DNA of 64,000 bases from Aureimonas endophytica (GTDB lineage: Bacteria; Pseudomonadota; Alphaproteobacteria; Rhizobiales; Rhizobiaceae). Under the pieces are notes generated by a model. It saw only the letters and a list, made by a program, of their open reading frames with translations. It was not told where the DNA came from and did not search any database. The DNA lies in the NCBI RefSeq assembly GCF_014642635.1, contig NZ_BMIQ01000004.1, positions 401,584-465,583 of the forward strand, written 5' to 3'. The position numbers and the translations under genes are program-made. This document shows, in pieces, positions 37,006-46,286 of the stretch (position 1 is the stretch's first letter; every line of letters begins with the position of its first letter).

Positions 37006-37419
37006 ATGCGCCGCTTCGCGCTCGACCCACGCCTTGCGAAAGACACCCATCACGTCGCCATGCTCGGCCTCTGCGATCTTCGGATCATGCGGGACGCGCG
37101 CTGGCCCTGGGCGATCCTCATCCCGAAGCGCAACGACATCGTGGAGTTCCACGATCTCTCGCCGCTCGACCAGACCATGCTGACCTTCGAGACCTCGCTG
37201 GTGGCCAAGGCGATGAAGCGCCTGGCGCGGGCCGACAAGCTGAACATCGCGACGCTCGGCAATGTCGTCTCGATGTTCCATCTCCATGTCGTGGCGCGCC
37301 ATGCCGGCGATCCCAACTGGCCGAATCCGGTCTGGGGCTTCGGCGAGAGCCTGCCCTACGAGGCGGCGCGCCTGGAGCGTTTCGCCGACGAACTGAAACG
37401 GGAAGTCCTGGCGCAGTGA
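37006..37419 (+). CDS. HIT domain protein
   Basis: Small nucleotide hydrolase or transferase of the histidine-triad superfamily. The 137 residues contain the pattern MFHLHVVAR (90-98), in which the first of the three canonical histidines is Met while His92 and His94, the latter normally catalytic, are kept. PWAILIPKRNDIVEFHDLS precedes it, as in this alphaproteobacterial subgroup. The ATG at 37006 has no clear ribosome site. The stop overlaps the nudC start (GTGA), so the two nucleotide-acting enzymes are translationally coupled. Confidence 0.9.
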   Translation: MRRFALDPRLAKDTHHVAMLGLCDLRIMRDARWPWAILIPKRNDIVEFHDLSPLDQTMLTFETSLVAKAMKRLARADKLNIATLGNVVSMFHLHVVARHAGDPNWPNPVWGFGESLPYEAARLERFADELKREVLAQ

Positions 37420-38324
37420 CCGACAAGCCATCCGTGCCCCTGCATCTGGGCTTCGCCGTCAACACGCTCTGGCGCGACGGCGAGCTGCGCACCGAATCGA
37501 CGCTGGCCGAGGCGCTCGCCCATCCGGCCGCGCGCTTCCATCTCCTGGCGCCCGAGGGCTGGCTGGCGGCCGGGGGCGATCTCGTCTTCGACCGGGCGGC
37601 GGCGGAGCGGCTGGGCGGCGAGGACGCCACTCTTCTCGGCATCGACGCGAACAGCGCGCCGACGATCGTCATGCGCGTTTCGGCGAGCCCGGACGGCCTG
37701 GAGGCGCGGCCGCTCCGCGCGCTCGCCTCCGGCGATCTCGTCGAGCCCGAACTCGAAGGGCGGCTCGGCCAGGGCGAGCATCTTCTCAACTGGCACCGGC
37801 GCACGCGCTTCTGCGGCCTGTGTGGCGGGCCGACCGTCGCCGAGGCCGCCGGCTACCGCCGCCGCTGCACCTCCTGCAACGAGGCGCATTTCCCGCGCAC
37901 CGATCCGGTCTCGATCATGCTCGTCCACGATCGCGACGGGCGCTGCCTGCTCGGCCGGGGGCCGCATTTCCCGTCCGGCATGTGGTCCTGCCTCGCCGGC
38001 TTCGTCGAGCCCGGCGAAACGCTGGAGGCGGCGGTGCGCCGCGAGACGAAGGAGGAGGCGGGGATCGAGGTCGGGCGCGTGCGCTATCTCGCCTCGCAGC
38101 CCTGGCCCTTTCCCGGCTCGCTGATGATCGGCTGCCTCGCCGAGGCCTTGTCGGCGGAGATCGTCTTCGACGGCGTCGAGCTCGAGGGCTGCCGCTGGTT
38201 CGAGCGCGCCGAGGTGCTGGCCATGCTCGAAGAGCGCCATCCGGAGGGCATCAGCCTGCCGAAGCCCTTCGCCATCGCCCATCACCTGATCCGCGCCTTC
38301 GCCGAAGGCGGCGAGACGGCGTGA
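37416..38324 (+). CDS. nudC: NAD(+)/NADH diphosphatase, NudC-like
   Basis: Hydrolyses NADH (and NAD caps on RNA in studied relatives) to NMNH and AMP. The 302 residues have an N-terminal domain, a zinc ribbon (Cys133, Cys136, Cys151, Cys154), a NUDIX box (about 195-217, GFVEPGETLEAAVRRETKEE then AG) and the NADH-specific motif SQPWPFPGS (228-236). The GTG start at 37416 is set by the GTGA overlap with the HIT gene and by the family N-terminus. It converges on the membrane protein gene downstream with a 3-bp gap. Confidence 0.95.
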   Translation: MTDKPSVPLHLGFAVNTLWRDGELRTESTLAEALAHPAARFHLLAPEGWLAAGGDLVFDRAAAERLGGEDATLLGIDANSAPTIVMRVSASPDGLEARPLRALASGDLVEPELEGRLGQGEHLLNWHRRTRFCGLCGGPTVAEAAGYRRRCTSCNEAHFPRTDPVSIMLVHDRDGRCLLGRGPHFPSGMWSCLAGFVEPGETLEAAVRRETKEEAGIEVGRVRYLASQPWPFPGSLMIGCLAEALSAEIVFDGVELEGCRWFERAEVLAMLEERHPEGISLPKPFAIAHHLIRAFAEGGETA

Positions 38325-38327
38325 GGT

Positions 38328-38963
38328 CTAGATCAGCTGGAGGCCGGTCAGGTCGGTCATCGCGGCATAGCTGAACATCGAGGCGAGGATCATCAGGATC
38401 GTGATGCCGATGGCCGCCTTCATGTCGTGGCCGAGCGCGGTGGCGATCAGCCGGACGAGGAGACCCAGCGCCACGAGCGAGGCGATCACCGCGACGATCA
38501 TCGCCAGCGAATGGCCGCCGGTGACGATCACCAGCAATTCGGCCGGCGCCATCGCCCAGGCGAGGCAGGCATTGCCCCAGTTCGACGCGACGACGAGCGG
38601 CGCGAGCTTGCGCCGCAGGCCGATCCATTTCGCCAGCGCCATCAGCAGCGCGACCGGCAGGAGCCAGGCGAGGATGTCGGCCGCCGCATGGGCGCCGAAG
38701 ACGAAGACCGGCCCGGCATCGGCGACCGGCGCCTCGCGCTGCACGTCCTCGAACTCGATCCAGGACAGCGCCATCGGCGGCAGGGCGACGAAGAGCGCGA
38801 AGAACGAGCTCCAGAAGCCGTCGGCCGAGAGATCGAGACGCCGCAGCCCTTCGCTGCGGCCCTGCATCAGTTCGATCGTGCCCTGGAAATAGCCGAGGAT
38901 CTCGGACAGGCCGGGCGCGCTGTCAGGCGTGAGCGGCGAACCATCGGGTGATGAAGAGGTCAT
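38328..38963 (-). CDS. Uncharacterised membrane protein, Yip1-like
   Basis: The 211 residues include about five hydrophobic segments (near 53-68, 95-112, 120-145, 150-175 and 185-205) with polar N-terminal residues. The spacing resembles the Yip1-domain family of small inner-membrane proteins, but no diagnostic motif is present, so that is tentative. Its start lies 41 bases inside dapE, on the same strand, which suggests translational coupling with the lysine/cell-wall gene. Function unknown. Confidence 0.72.
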   Translation of the reverse strand: MTSSSPDGSPLTPDSAPGLSEILGYFQGTIELMQGRSEGLRRLDLSADGFWSSFFALFVALPPMALSWIEFEDVQREAPVADAGPVFVFGAHAAADILAWLLPVALLMALAKWIGLRRKLAPLVVASNWGNACLAWAMAPAELLVIVTGGHSLAMIVAVIASLVALGLLVRLIATALGHDMKAAIGITILMILASMFSYAAMTDLTGLQLI

Positions 38964-40125
38964 AGATCTCCGTCAGCGTCTCGAGGTCGGAGAGGGCAAC
39001 CCTTTCATTGGCCATATGCATGGTCCGGCCGACAAGCCCGAATTCTACCACCGGGCAATAATCCTTGATGAAGCGCGCGTCCGAGGTGCCGCCCGAGGTG
39101 GAAAGGGCCGGGCGCCGGCCCGTGACCGTCTCCACCGCCGCCGCGAGGACGCCGATCAGCGCGTCGTTCCGCGTGAGGAACACGTCGGATGGCCGCTCGC
39201 GCCAGGCGAGACGGTAGCGGATCGGCTCGGACCGTCCGGGGCGCAGCCGGAGATCGGTCGCGGCCGCGTCCAGACGAGCCACGATCTCGGCCATGAGGCT
39301 TTCCGGCGTCCATTCGTCGTTGAAGCGGACGTTGAAGGAGGCGGCGGCGCGCGCCGGAATGACGTTGAAGGAGGTGTTGCCGCCCGCGTCCAACATCGTC
39401 ACTTCCAGATTGGTCGCCTGGAAGCGCTCGTTGCCGGCGTCGAGCGGGCGGGCGAGAAGTCCGTCGAGCAGCGTCGCGAGGCCTCGCACCGGATTCTCGG
39501 CGAGATGCGGATAGGCGACATGGCCCTGGCGGCCCTCCACCGTCACCGTGCCCGAGACCGAGCCGCGCCGGCCGATCTTGATCATGTCGCCGAGCGCGTC
39601 CGGGTTGGTCGGCTCGCCGACGAGGCAGGCGTCGAAGGAAAGACCCTTCCCGGCGGCGAAGCGCAGGAGCTTTTCCGTGCCGTTGATCGACGGCCCTTCC
39701 TCGTCGCCGGTGACGATAAGCGAGATCCGGCCGGGCAGCCGGCCCTCGCGGGCCTGGATGCGGGCGAGGGCGGCGACGAAGCAAGCGATACCGCCCTTCA
39801 TGTCCACCGCGCCGCGTCCGAAGAGCTCGCCATTCTCGATCACGGCGGCGAAGGGAGGGTGTTGCCAATCCGAATCAGGTCCAGCGGGAACGACGTCCGT
39901 ATGCCCGGCAAAGGCGAGATGCGGCCCCTTATCCCCAGAAAAGGCGAGAAGATTTTCGACATCGGGCGTGTTGGTGTCGCTGAAGACCGGGCGCTCGACG
40001 CGAAAGCCGAGCGGAATCAACATCTCTTCGAGTTCGCCCAGGGCGCCGCCCTCGATCGGGGTGACGGAAGGGCAACGGATGAGTCGGGCGAGAATCGCGG
40101 CGGGGCTTGCGTCAAACTGGCTCAT
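38923..40125 (-). CDS. dapE: Succinyl-diaminopimelate desuccinylase
   Basis: Di-zinc hydrolase in the succinylase branch of lysine/diaminopimelate synthesis. The 400-residue protein has the metal ligands His75 and Asp77 (AFAGHTDVVP), bridging Asp108 (FGRGAVDMKGG), catalytic Glu142/Glu143 (VTGDEEG), and a His near the end in VGRTMHMANE. The ATG at 40125 gives the standard N-terminus SQFDASPAAILARLIRCPS. dapD, two steps earlier in the pathway, lies beyond a divergent gene 1.7 kb away. Confidence 0.97.
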   Translation of the reverse strand: MSQFDASPAAILARLIRCPSVTPIEGGALGELEEMLIPLGFRVERPVFSDTNTPDVENLLAFSGDKGPHLAFAGHTDVVPAGPDSDWQHPPFAAVIENGELFGRGAVDMKGGIACFVAALARIQAREGRLPGRISLIVTGDEEGPSINGTEKLLRFAAGKGLSFDACLVGEPTNPDALGDMIKIGRRGSVSGTVTVEGRQGHVAYPHLAENPVRGLATLLDGLLARPLDAGNERFQATNLEVTMLDAGGNTSFNVIPARAAASFNVRFNDEWTPESLMAEIVARLDAAATDLRLRPGRSEPIRYRLAWRERPSDVFLTRNDALIGVLAAAVETVTGRRPALSTSGGTSDARFIKDYCPVVEFGLVGRTMHMANERVALSDLETLTEIYDLFITRWFAAHA

Positions 40126-40295
40126 GACCGCTCCTAGCAGGCGCGAAGCTTGCCACCCAAGCCGGAAAGAGTTGCCAAAAGGTTTCACCTCGTTACAGGA
40201 TGGTGATCCGAACGTGATCGTTGCGACGGCTGCCTTCTCGCTGCCACTTTTCGCCACAATCGGTGTTCGGACACGCAACGGGCGCGGAGATAGGT

Positions 40296-41807
40296 ATGCC
40301 AGTGGCACCGGGATCGATCGTTCGAGCGCGTCCTCGCAAGGGACGCATCCTTCGTCCCATGGCCTTGCTGGCTTTGACCGCACCCCTTGCCCTTGGCGCC
40401 TGCGTCGCCGAAAAATCCAATATGAAGGCCGCCTCGCTGGCGGCGAAGCCCCAGACCACGCCGACCGGCGGCCCCGATGCCTATGGCTATGCGCCGGCCC
40501 GCCTCGCGGCGCTGGCCGATGGCGCGCGCATCGCGTTGCCCTCGACCAAGCCCGATCTCGAGAAGCTGAAGGCCGCCGAAGCCACGGCGGCGGCCCAGCC
40601 GGCGGCCGCGCCGAAGGCGGAGGCCAAGCCGCTTCTCGCCGCCAAGCCCGCCGCCGCGCCGGCGCTCGACGAGGTCGCGGCGCTGAAGGCCGATGTCGAG
40701 GAGCGCCGCGCGTCCCTCACCGTTCTCACCGAAGGCAAGGCCGACCGCGTGCAGGTGGCCGCCGCCACGACGCCGGCCGCTCCGGCCGCGCCGCAGAAGG
40801 CCGATCTCACCGGCTTCGACAGCCGGACGCCGGTGCCGGGCGCCAAGCCGACCGAGATCGCCAGCGCCAAGGATCTCATCGATCCGCGCAAGTCCGTGCC
40901 GGCCGCCATCTCGGCCGTCGCCCATTCGGCCGACGCGGTGAAGGTCGCCGCGATCGACACGACCTCGCGCGCCATCGACACGACGACCCATGTGTTCAAC
41001 GCCGTGCAGGACCGCATCGGCGACACCTTCAAGGGCACCGACACCATCACCGGCAGCGCCGCGATGGACCAGATGATCGAGCGCTCGGCCGCCGAGAACA
41101 ACATCCCGCCCGAGCTCGCCTATGCGGTGGTGCGCGTCGAGAGCCACTACAATCCGACCGCGATCGGTGGCGGCGCCTATGGCCTGTCCCAGATCAAGCC
41201 GGCGACGGCGCGCGGCCTCGGCTTCGCCGGTCCGGCCCAGGGCCTGTTCGATCCGGCGACGAATCTGCGCTACGGCATGAAATATCTCGCCGGCGCCTGG
41301 GAGATGAGCGGGCACGACGTCTGCGGCACCGCCATGCGCTACAAGGGCGGCCACCGCACCACGGTGATGACGCGCTCGGCCTCTACCTATTGCTCGAACG
41401 TCAAGCGCCACATGGCCGCCATTCAGCGCCGCCGCGCTCCGGCCAATCACGAGACCCTGGTCGCCGCCGCCGAGCGGACCAAGCAGATCGCCGTCGCCAG
41501 CCGGCCGGTCGATGCCCGCGCCCATGCCGGCGCGCTGGTCGCCGCCAACGGCTCCACCGGCACCTATGCCTTCCCGCGCGTCCAGCCGCTGGCCGCGGGC
41601 GTTTCGGCGCCGAGCCTTGGCGCCATCCGCGCCGCCGCGCCGCTCCCGGCGAGCGCCGCCGCCAAGCCGCGGCCGGCCGTCTCTGACAATTCCGCTGTCG
41701 CCAGCGCCGATGGTCAGACCAAGGGCGGGCGCGTCCGCGTCTTCGCCGATGGCGAGGCCGCCAATTCCACCGTTTCGGCCGATGGCCGCTTCGGCTACGC
41801 GGAATAA
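40296..41807 (+). CDS. Lytic transglycosylase lipoprotein (SLT fold)
   Basis: The 503 residues include a basic start and lipoprotein signal ending LALGAC (Cys36). A long Ala/Lys/Pro-rich stalk follows (about 85-260), then an SLT catalytic domain (about 255-380) with the catalytic Glu282 in VRVESHYNP, the GAYGLSQIKPATARGLG motif and AMRYKGGH. An Ala-rich tail ends the chain. The ATG at 40296 follows GGAGATAGGT. The long stalk could span from the outer membrane to the murein. It is divergent from dapE and is closed by a strong terminator. Confidence 0.92.
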   Translation: MPVAPGSIVRARPRKGRILRPMALLALTAPLALGACVAEKSNMKAASLAAKPQTTPTGGPDAYGYAPARLAALADGARIALPSTKPDLEKLKAAEATAAAQPAAAPKAEAKPLLAAKPAAAPALDEVAALKADVEERRASLTVLTEGKADRVQVAAATTPAAPAAPQKADLTGFDSRTPVPGAKPTEIASAKDLIDPRKSVPAAISAVAHSADAVKVAAIDTTSRAIDTTTHVFNAVQDRIGDTFKGTDTITGSAAMDQMIERSAAENNIPPELAYAVVRVESHYNPTAIGGGAYGLSQIKPATARGLGFAGPAQGLFDPATNLRYGMKYLAGAWEMSGHDVCGTAMRYKGGHRTTVMTRSASTYCSNVKRHMAAIQRRRAPANHETLVAAAERTKQIAVASRPVDARAHAGALVAANGSTGTYAFPRVQPLAAGVSAPSLGAIRAAAPLPASAAAKPRPAVSDNSAVASADGQTKGGRVRVFADGEAANSTVSADGRFGYAE

Positions 41808-41836
41808 GATCGCCGAAATTCCTTCATGAAGGATGA

Positions 41837-41873
41837 ATGGCGGCGCGAGAAACGCGCCGCCATTTGCGTTTTT
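41837..41873 (+). terminator. Rho-independent terminator of the transglycosylase gene
   Basis: An 11-bp perfect stem (ATGGCGGCGCG, 41837-41847, with CGCGCCGCCAT, 41853-41863) has a 5-base loop and is followed by TTGCG and TTTTT. It begins 29 bases after the stop and touches the end of the convergent dapD gene. The minus strand has no matching T-run, so it acts mainly on the + strand. Confidence 0.9.
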
Positions 41874-42727
41874 CAGCTGCGCAAGAGATCGTTGATCGAG
41901 GTCTTGGAGCGGGTGCGCTCGTCGACGCGCTTGACGATGACCGCGCAATAGAGGCTGGGGCCGGGCTCGCCATTGGCCAGCGGCCGGCCGGGCAGGGAGC
42001 CCGCGACGACGACGGAATAGGGCGGCACCTCGCCATAGGTGACGGAGCCGGTCTCGCGATCGACGATCTTCGTCGACTGGCCGATGAAGACGCCCATGCC
42101 GAGCACCGAGCCCTCGCGCACGATGCAGCCCTCGACCACTTCCGAGCGGGCGCCGATGAAGCAATTGTCCTCGATGATCGTCGGGCCGGCCTGGAGCGGC
42201 TCCAGGACGCCGCCGATGCCGACGCCGCCCGAGAGATGCACATGGGCGCCGATCTGCGCGCAGGAGCCGACCGTCGCCCAGGTGTCGACCATCGTGCCCT
42301 CGCCGACCGAGGCGCCGAGATTGACGAAGGACGGCATCAGGATGGCGTTGCGGCCGATATGGGCGGAGCGGCGCACCACGGCGCCCGGCACGGCGCGGAA
42401 GCCCGCCTCGCGGAAGCGGTTCTCGCCCCAGCCCTCGAACTTGGACGGCACCTTGTCCCACCAGTTGGCGCCGCCGGGGCCGCCCTCGACCACCACCATG
42501 TCGTTGAGGCGGAAGGACAGGAGCACCGCCTTCTTCAGCCATTGATGCACGGTCCAGGCGCCGTCGGCGCCGCGCGTCGCGACCTTCGCCTCACCCGAAT
42601 CGAGGAGGGAAAGGGCATGGTCCACCGCGTCGCGGACCTCGCCGGTCGTCGCGGCCGAGATCTGGTCGCGGGCCTCGAAGGCCTCCTCGATGGTGCGCGC
42701 GAGGGCGGCATGGCTGTCGGCCGACAT
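41873..42727 (-). CDS. dapD: Tetrahydrodipicolinate N-succinyltransferase
   Basis: Catalyses the succinylation step of diaminopimelate and lysine synthesis. The 284 residues have an N-terminal helical domain (about 1-95) and a left-handed beta-helix made of hexapeptide repeats (about 105-250), including [20 protein letters not shown] and [20 protein letters not shown]. The acceptor-site Asp in MVDTW and the family C-terminus are present. It is convergent with the transglycosylase, and its end adjoins that gene's terminator. Confidence 0.97.
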   Translation of the reverse strand: MSADSHAALARTIEEAFEARDQISAATTGEVRDAVDHALSLLDSGEAKVATRGADGAWTVHQWLKKAVLLSFRLNDMVVVEGGPGGANWWDKVPSKFEGWGENRFREAGFRAVPGAVVRRSAHIGRNAILMPSFVNLGASVGEGTMVDTWATVGSCAQIGAHVHLSGGVGIGGVLEPLQAGPTIIEDNCFIGARSEVVEGCIVREGSVLGMGVFIGQSTKIVDRETGSVTYGEVPPYSVVVAGSLPGRPLANGEPGPSLYCAVIVKRVDERTRSKTSINDLLRS

Positions 42728-42820
42728 GGCTGGTCCTTTTCTTGGCGAAACCGGCCTCCACTATGTGATGGGCAAAGCGCGCGTCAACGCGGCGCGCGCG
42801 TCGCGGACGAGGAAACGGTC

Positions 42821-43681
42821 ATGGCGGAGCGGGAAGGCGGCGAGCGGCGCGAGGACGGGAGCTGGGATCCGTTTCCCGCCTCGCACGAGGACCGGCAGGT
42901 GGCGAAGGTCAACCCGGACACGCCGCAGACGCGCTCGGCGACCTATCGCCTCGCCTATGACGATGCCGACTTCCTGGCGAGCGAGGCGATGCGCGGCGTG
43001 CGCCTGCAGCTCGAACTGATGAAGCCGGAGCTCGCGCTGAAGGAGGCGGGGATCCTCTCGACCATCGTGCTCTTCGGCGGCGCGCGCATCCCCGAGCCCG
43101 GCCGGCCGGCCTGGGCGGCCCGCAATGCCGGCCAGAAGGCGCGGCTGGAGGCCAATTCCCGCTATTACGACGAGGCGCGGCGCTTCGCGCGGCTCGCCTC
43201 GCAGCATTCGGCGGCGAGTTCCGGCGGGCGCGAATATGTCATCGTCACCGGCGGCGGGCCGGGCGTGATGGAGGCCGGCAATCGCGGCGCGGCGGATGTC
43301 GGCGCCGTGTCGATCGCTCTCAACATCACCCTGCCGCACGAGCAGGTGCCGAACCCCTATGCGACGCCCGAACTCTCGTTCAACTTCCATTATTTCGCGC
43401 TGCGCAAGATGCATTTCCTGTTCCGGGCGAAGGCGATCGCCATCTTTCCCGGCGGCTTCGGCACGATGGACGAGCTCTTCGAGGGCCTGACCCTGATCCA
43501 GACCGGCCGCATGGCGCGCATGCCGGTGCTGCTCTTCGGCCCGGACTTCTGGCGCCGGGTGCTCGATCTCGACTTCCTGGCGGAAGAGGGCACGATCGCG
43601 CCGGACGATCTCAGTCTCCTGACCTTCGTCGAGACGGCGGAGGAGGGCTGGGCGGCGATCCGCGCCTTCTACGGCTTTTGA
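42821..43681 (+). CDS. LOG-family protein (TIGR00730-type)
   Basis: The 286 residues contain the LOG nucleotide-binding motifs GGGPGVMEAGNRGA (about 144-157) and PGGFGTMDELFE (about 209-220). LOG proteins release free cytokinin-type bases from nucleoside monophosphates, and bacterial homologues were often mislabelled lysine decarboxylases. The N-terminal 85 residues, with a long helical region, fit the larger LOG subgroup. The ATG at 42821 follows GAGGAAACGGTC. It is divergent from dapD by 93 bp. Confidence 0.9.
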   Translation: MAEREGGERREDGSWDPFPASHEDRQVAKVNPDTPQTRSATYRLAYDDADFLASEAMRGVRLQLELMKPELALKEAGILSTIVLFGGARIPEPGRPAWAARNAGQKARLEANSRYYDEARRFARLASQHSAASSGGREYVIVTGGGPGVMEAGNRGAADVGAVSIALNITLPHEQVPNPYATPELSFNFHYFALRKMHFLFRAKAIAIFPGGFGTMDELFEGLTLIQTGRMARMPVLLFGPDFWRRVLDLDFLAEEGTIAPDDLSLLTFVETAEEGWAAIRAFYGF

Positions 43682-43792
43682 GCGAAACACCGGAACCGGC
43701 GAAGCGGTCGGCGGTTCTCTTCCCTATAGCCGAAAAGCGAAGGATGCGGCCGGCGCGGCGCCTGGCGCCGCCAAGCCGCAGGGATAAGGACG

Positions 43793-44077
43793 ATGACCGA
43801 CACGGATTCGGAAATGATGCTGCGGCAGCAGAATCTCGACACGCCGCAGACCATCGACGGCCTCGGACCGAAAGGGCCGGCCGATCTCGACGAGGAGGAC
43901 GGACGCGACCGGCGACGGGCGCTGGAAGGCGCGCCGGCCGGAGCAGGCAGCCAGGACGATGTCCTGGCGCAGAACACGCGCGGCATGACGGCGCGGACGG
44001 ATGCCCATGCGAGCGATCCCGCCCGCCGCCGTCTCGGCGGCCTCGTGCGCAAGGGCCGCTCGCTGCTCGGCGCCTGA
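43793..44077 (+). CDS. Small polar protein of unknown function
   Basis: A 94-residue, highly charged protein without membrane segments or known motif. It is acidic in the first half (DLDEEDGRDRRR) and ends in a basic RRRLGGLVRKGRSLLGA. The start is supported by AAGGA four bases ahead of the ATG with a spacer of two to three bases, and by codon use like its neighbours. It is transcribed after the LOG gene, 111 bp away, and converges on the HAD gene. I do not recognise it. Confidence 0.6.
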   Translation: MTDTDSEMMLRQQNLDTPQTIDGLGPKGPADLDEEDGRDRRRALEGAPAGAGSQDDVLAQNTRGMTARTDAHASDPARRRLGGLVRKGRSLLGA

Positions 44078-44098
44078 CGTTCGGCCGGTCCGGATGGA

Positions 44099-44824
44099 TC
44101 AGTTGCGGACGCGGCGCAAGAAGGCGGCGAGATCGTCGGTGACGAAATCGATATGCTCGCCGCCGCGCCCCTCCTGTTCCCAGGCTTCGGCGATGTCCTC
44201 CTCCAGCGGCGAGGGGACGATGAGAACGGTCTGCATGCCGAGCGCCTTCGGCACTTCCAGATTGCGCGCCAGATCCTCGAACATCGCGGCCCGAGCCGGG
44301 TCGAGCCGGAAATGCTCGACGAAGAGGTCGTAGGTCTCGCGGGCGGGCTTCGGATTGAGGCCGGCCGCGACGATGTCGAAAATATCCTCGAAATGATCGA
44401 GAATGCCGAGGGCGCGGGCCGTGCGCTCGGCATGGCCGCGATCGCCGTTGGTGAAGATGAACTTGCGGCCGGGCAGGGCCAGGATCTCGGCGCCGAGCGC
44501 CGGATTCGGCGCGAGGCCCGAATAGTCGATGTCGTGGACGAAGCGCAGGAACGCGTCGGGATCGATGTCGTGCTCGATCATCAGCCCGCGCAGCGTCGTG
44601 CCGTGCTTGCGATAGAAGCTCTTCTGCAACTGCCGCGCCTCCTCGGTCGGCAGTTTCAGGAGTTCGGCGACGAAGCTCGTCATCCGCGCGTCGATCTGCG
44701 CGAAGAGGTCGGTGCGGCGCGGATAGAGCGTGTTGTCGAGATCGAAGATCCAGTTCTTCACCTCGGCGAAGTCCTCGGGCCTCGCGTCGCGGGTTTCGCG
44801 GATCTCGGTCTCGGGTTCGGTCAT
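44099..44824 (-). CDS. HAD-family pyrimidine 5'-nucleotidase
   Basis: Phosphatase of the HAD superfamily, subfamily IA, close to the pyrimidine 5'-nucleotidase/SDT1 group. The 241 residues have motif I FDLDNTLYP (Asp28, Asp30), motif II FTNGD (about 117), a lysine in LNPKP and motif IV MFEDLARN. It has a standard helical cap. A 20-residue polar N-terminus precedes motif I. It probably dephosphorylates nucleoside monophosphates, though substrate is not certain. Confidence 0.92.
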   Translation of the reverse strand: MTEPETEIRETRDARPEDFAEVKNWIFDLDNTLYPRRTDLFAQIDARMTSFVAELLKLPTEEARQLQKSFYRKHGTTLRGLMIEHDIDPDAFLRFVHDIDYSGLAPNPALGAEILALPGRKFIFTNGDRGHAERTARALGILDHFEDIFDIVAAGLNPKPARETYDLFVEHFRLDPARAAMFEDLARNLEVPKALGMQTVLIVPSPLEEDIAEAWEQEGRGGEHIDFVTDDLAAFLRRVRN

Positions 44825-44927
44825 GGTTCCGTCTGATCCGCTTCGTGGCAGGTCGTCAACCGGAACGATAGCCGGCGAAGATGAGCGGCAGCTTGCGCCG
44901 CCGCCCGTTTCGTCCGGTCCCCGCCCC

Positions 44928-46217
44928 TCAGTGCGCGGCGCGCGGCGTCGCCGCGAGCGCGACGAAGGTGATCACCGCCGCCGCCGAGAGATAGAAGCCG
45001 ACGGCCGGCAGGCCGTGCGTGGTGGCGAGCTGGGTCGCGATGGTCGGCGCCAGCGAGGCGCCGACGACGCCGCCGAGATTGAAGGTGAGCGAGGCGCCGG
45101 TATAGCGGACATTGGTCGGGAAGAGTTCCGACAGCGCCGTGCCGAGCGGGCCGTAGGTGAGACCCATCAGCCCGAAGCCGAGGATCTGGAAGGCGAGCAC
45201 CGAGGCGAGCGTGCCAGCGCCGAAGAGCGGCTGGAAGGTGAAGCCGAAGATCGCGATGCCGACGGTCGCCGCGAGCAGCATCGCCCGCGAGCCGATCCGG
45301 TCGGCGACGAGCGCCGAGACGGGGATCGCGAGGCCGAAGAAGACGACGCCCAGCATCTGCACCGGCAGGAACTGGCCACGCGTATAGCCGAGCGGCCCCG
45401 TGCCCCAGGACAGGACGAAGGTGGTCATCAGATAGAACAGGACGAAGGTCGCGAGCGCGCCGAAGGTGCCGACGACGAGATGGCGCTTGTAATCGGCGAA
45501 GACGGCGGCGAAGGGCACCTTCACCCGCTCGTGCCGCTCCATCGCCTTCTGGAAGTCCGGCGTCTCGTGGATCTTGAGACGGACATAGAGGCCGACGAGG
45601 ACGAGGAGGGCGCTGGCGACGAAGGGCACGCGCCAGCCGAAGGCGAAGAACTGCTCGTCCGTCATCAGATCGCTGAGGATCAGGAAGCTGCCGGTGGCGC
45701 AGATGAAGCCGATCGGCGCGCCGAGCTGCGGGAACATGCCGTACCAGGCCTTCTTGCCGGCCGGCGCGTTCTCGGTGGCGAGCAGCACCGCGCCGCCCCA
45801 TTCGCCGCCGAGGCCGAGACCCTGGCCGAGGCGGCAGAGCGTGAGGAGAAGCGGCGCCAGGACGCCGGCCGTCGCATAGGTCGGCAGGAGGCCGATCGCG
45901 ACCGTGGACAGGCCCATGGTCATCAGCGCGGCGACGAGCGTCGCCTTGCGGCCGATGCGGTCGCCGAAATGGCCGAACAAGGCCGCGCCGATCGGGCGGG
46001 CGAAGAAGGCGACGGCGAAGGTGGCGAAGGATTTCAGCGTCGCGGAGGACGGATCGGCGCTCGGGAAGAAGAGCTGCGGGAAGACCAGCACTGCCGCCGT
46101 CGCGTAGATGTAGAAGTCGAAGAACTCGATCGTCGTGCCGATGAGGCTGGCGAAGAGGACGCGGGTCTTGGAGTTCAGGGGCGCCGTCGGCGCGGCGGTC
46201 GTGGATGAGGCACTCAA
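44928..46217 (-). CDS. MFS metabolite:H+ symporter (MHS family, ShiA/ProP-like)
   Basis: Twelve-helix importer of organic acids or similar compounds. The 429 residues show the MHS start GTTIEFFDFYIYATAAVLVF, motif A FGHFGDRIGRKATLVAALMT, GLGLGGEWGGAVLLATENAP and GLGLMGLTYGPLGTALSELF. The frame opens with a TTG at 46217 with no strong ribosome site, and no in-frame ATG suits the family N-terminus, so the start is uncertain. A perfect palindrome lies 29 bases upstream and suggests specific control. The OprP-like porin gene is next upstream on the same strand. Confidence 0.9.
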   Translation of the reverse strand: MSASSTTAAPTAPLNSKTRVLFASLIGTTIEFFDFYIYATAAVLVFPQLFFPSADPSSATLKSFATFAVAFFARPIGAALFGHFGDRIGRKATLVAALMTMGLSTVAIGLLPTYATAGVLAPLLLTLCRLGQGLGLGGEWGGAVLLATENAPAGKKAWYGMFPQLGAPIGFICATGSFLILSDLMTDEQFFAFGWRVPFVASALLVLVGLYVRLKIHETPDFQKAMERHERVKVPFAAVFADYKRHLVVGTFGALATFVLFYLMTTFVLSWGTGPLGYTRGQFLPVQMLGVVFFGLAIPVSALVADRIGSRAMLLAATVGIAIFGFTFQPLFGAGTLASVLAFQILGFGLMGLTYGPLGTALSELFPTNVRYTGASLTFNLGGVVGASLAPTIATQLATTHGLPAVGFYLSAAAVITFVALAATPRAAH

Positions 46218-46245
46218 CGGCGGGATCGTCCGGCGGTTGGAAAGA

Positions 46246-46286
46246 GCGTAACCCTGGTTACGCCCTGCCCGTACCGTAGGTTACGC
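46246..46286 (-). promoter_or_regulatory. Tandem palindromic operator upstream of the MHS transporter
   Basis: GCGTAACC-CT-GGTTACGC (46246-46263) is a perfect 8+2+8 palindrome. A second, imperfect copy, CGTACCGTAGGTTACG (46270-46285), repeats the right half-site GGTTACG. The centres are about 23 bp apart, roughly two helical turns. This is the layout of a dimer-binding operator pair; which regulator binds is unknown. Confidence 0.6.
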
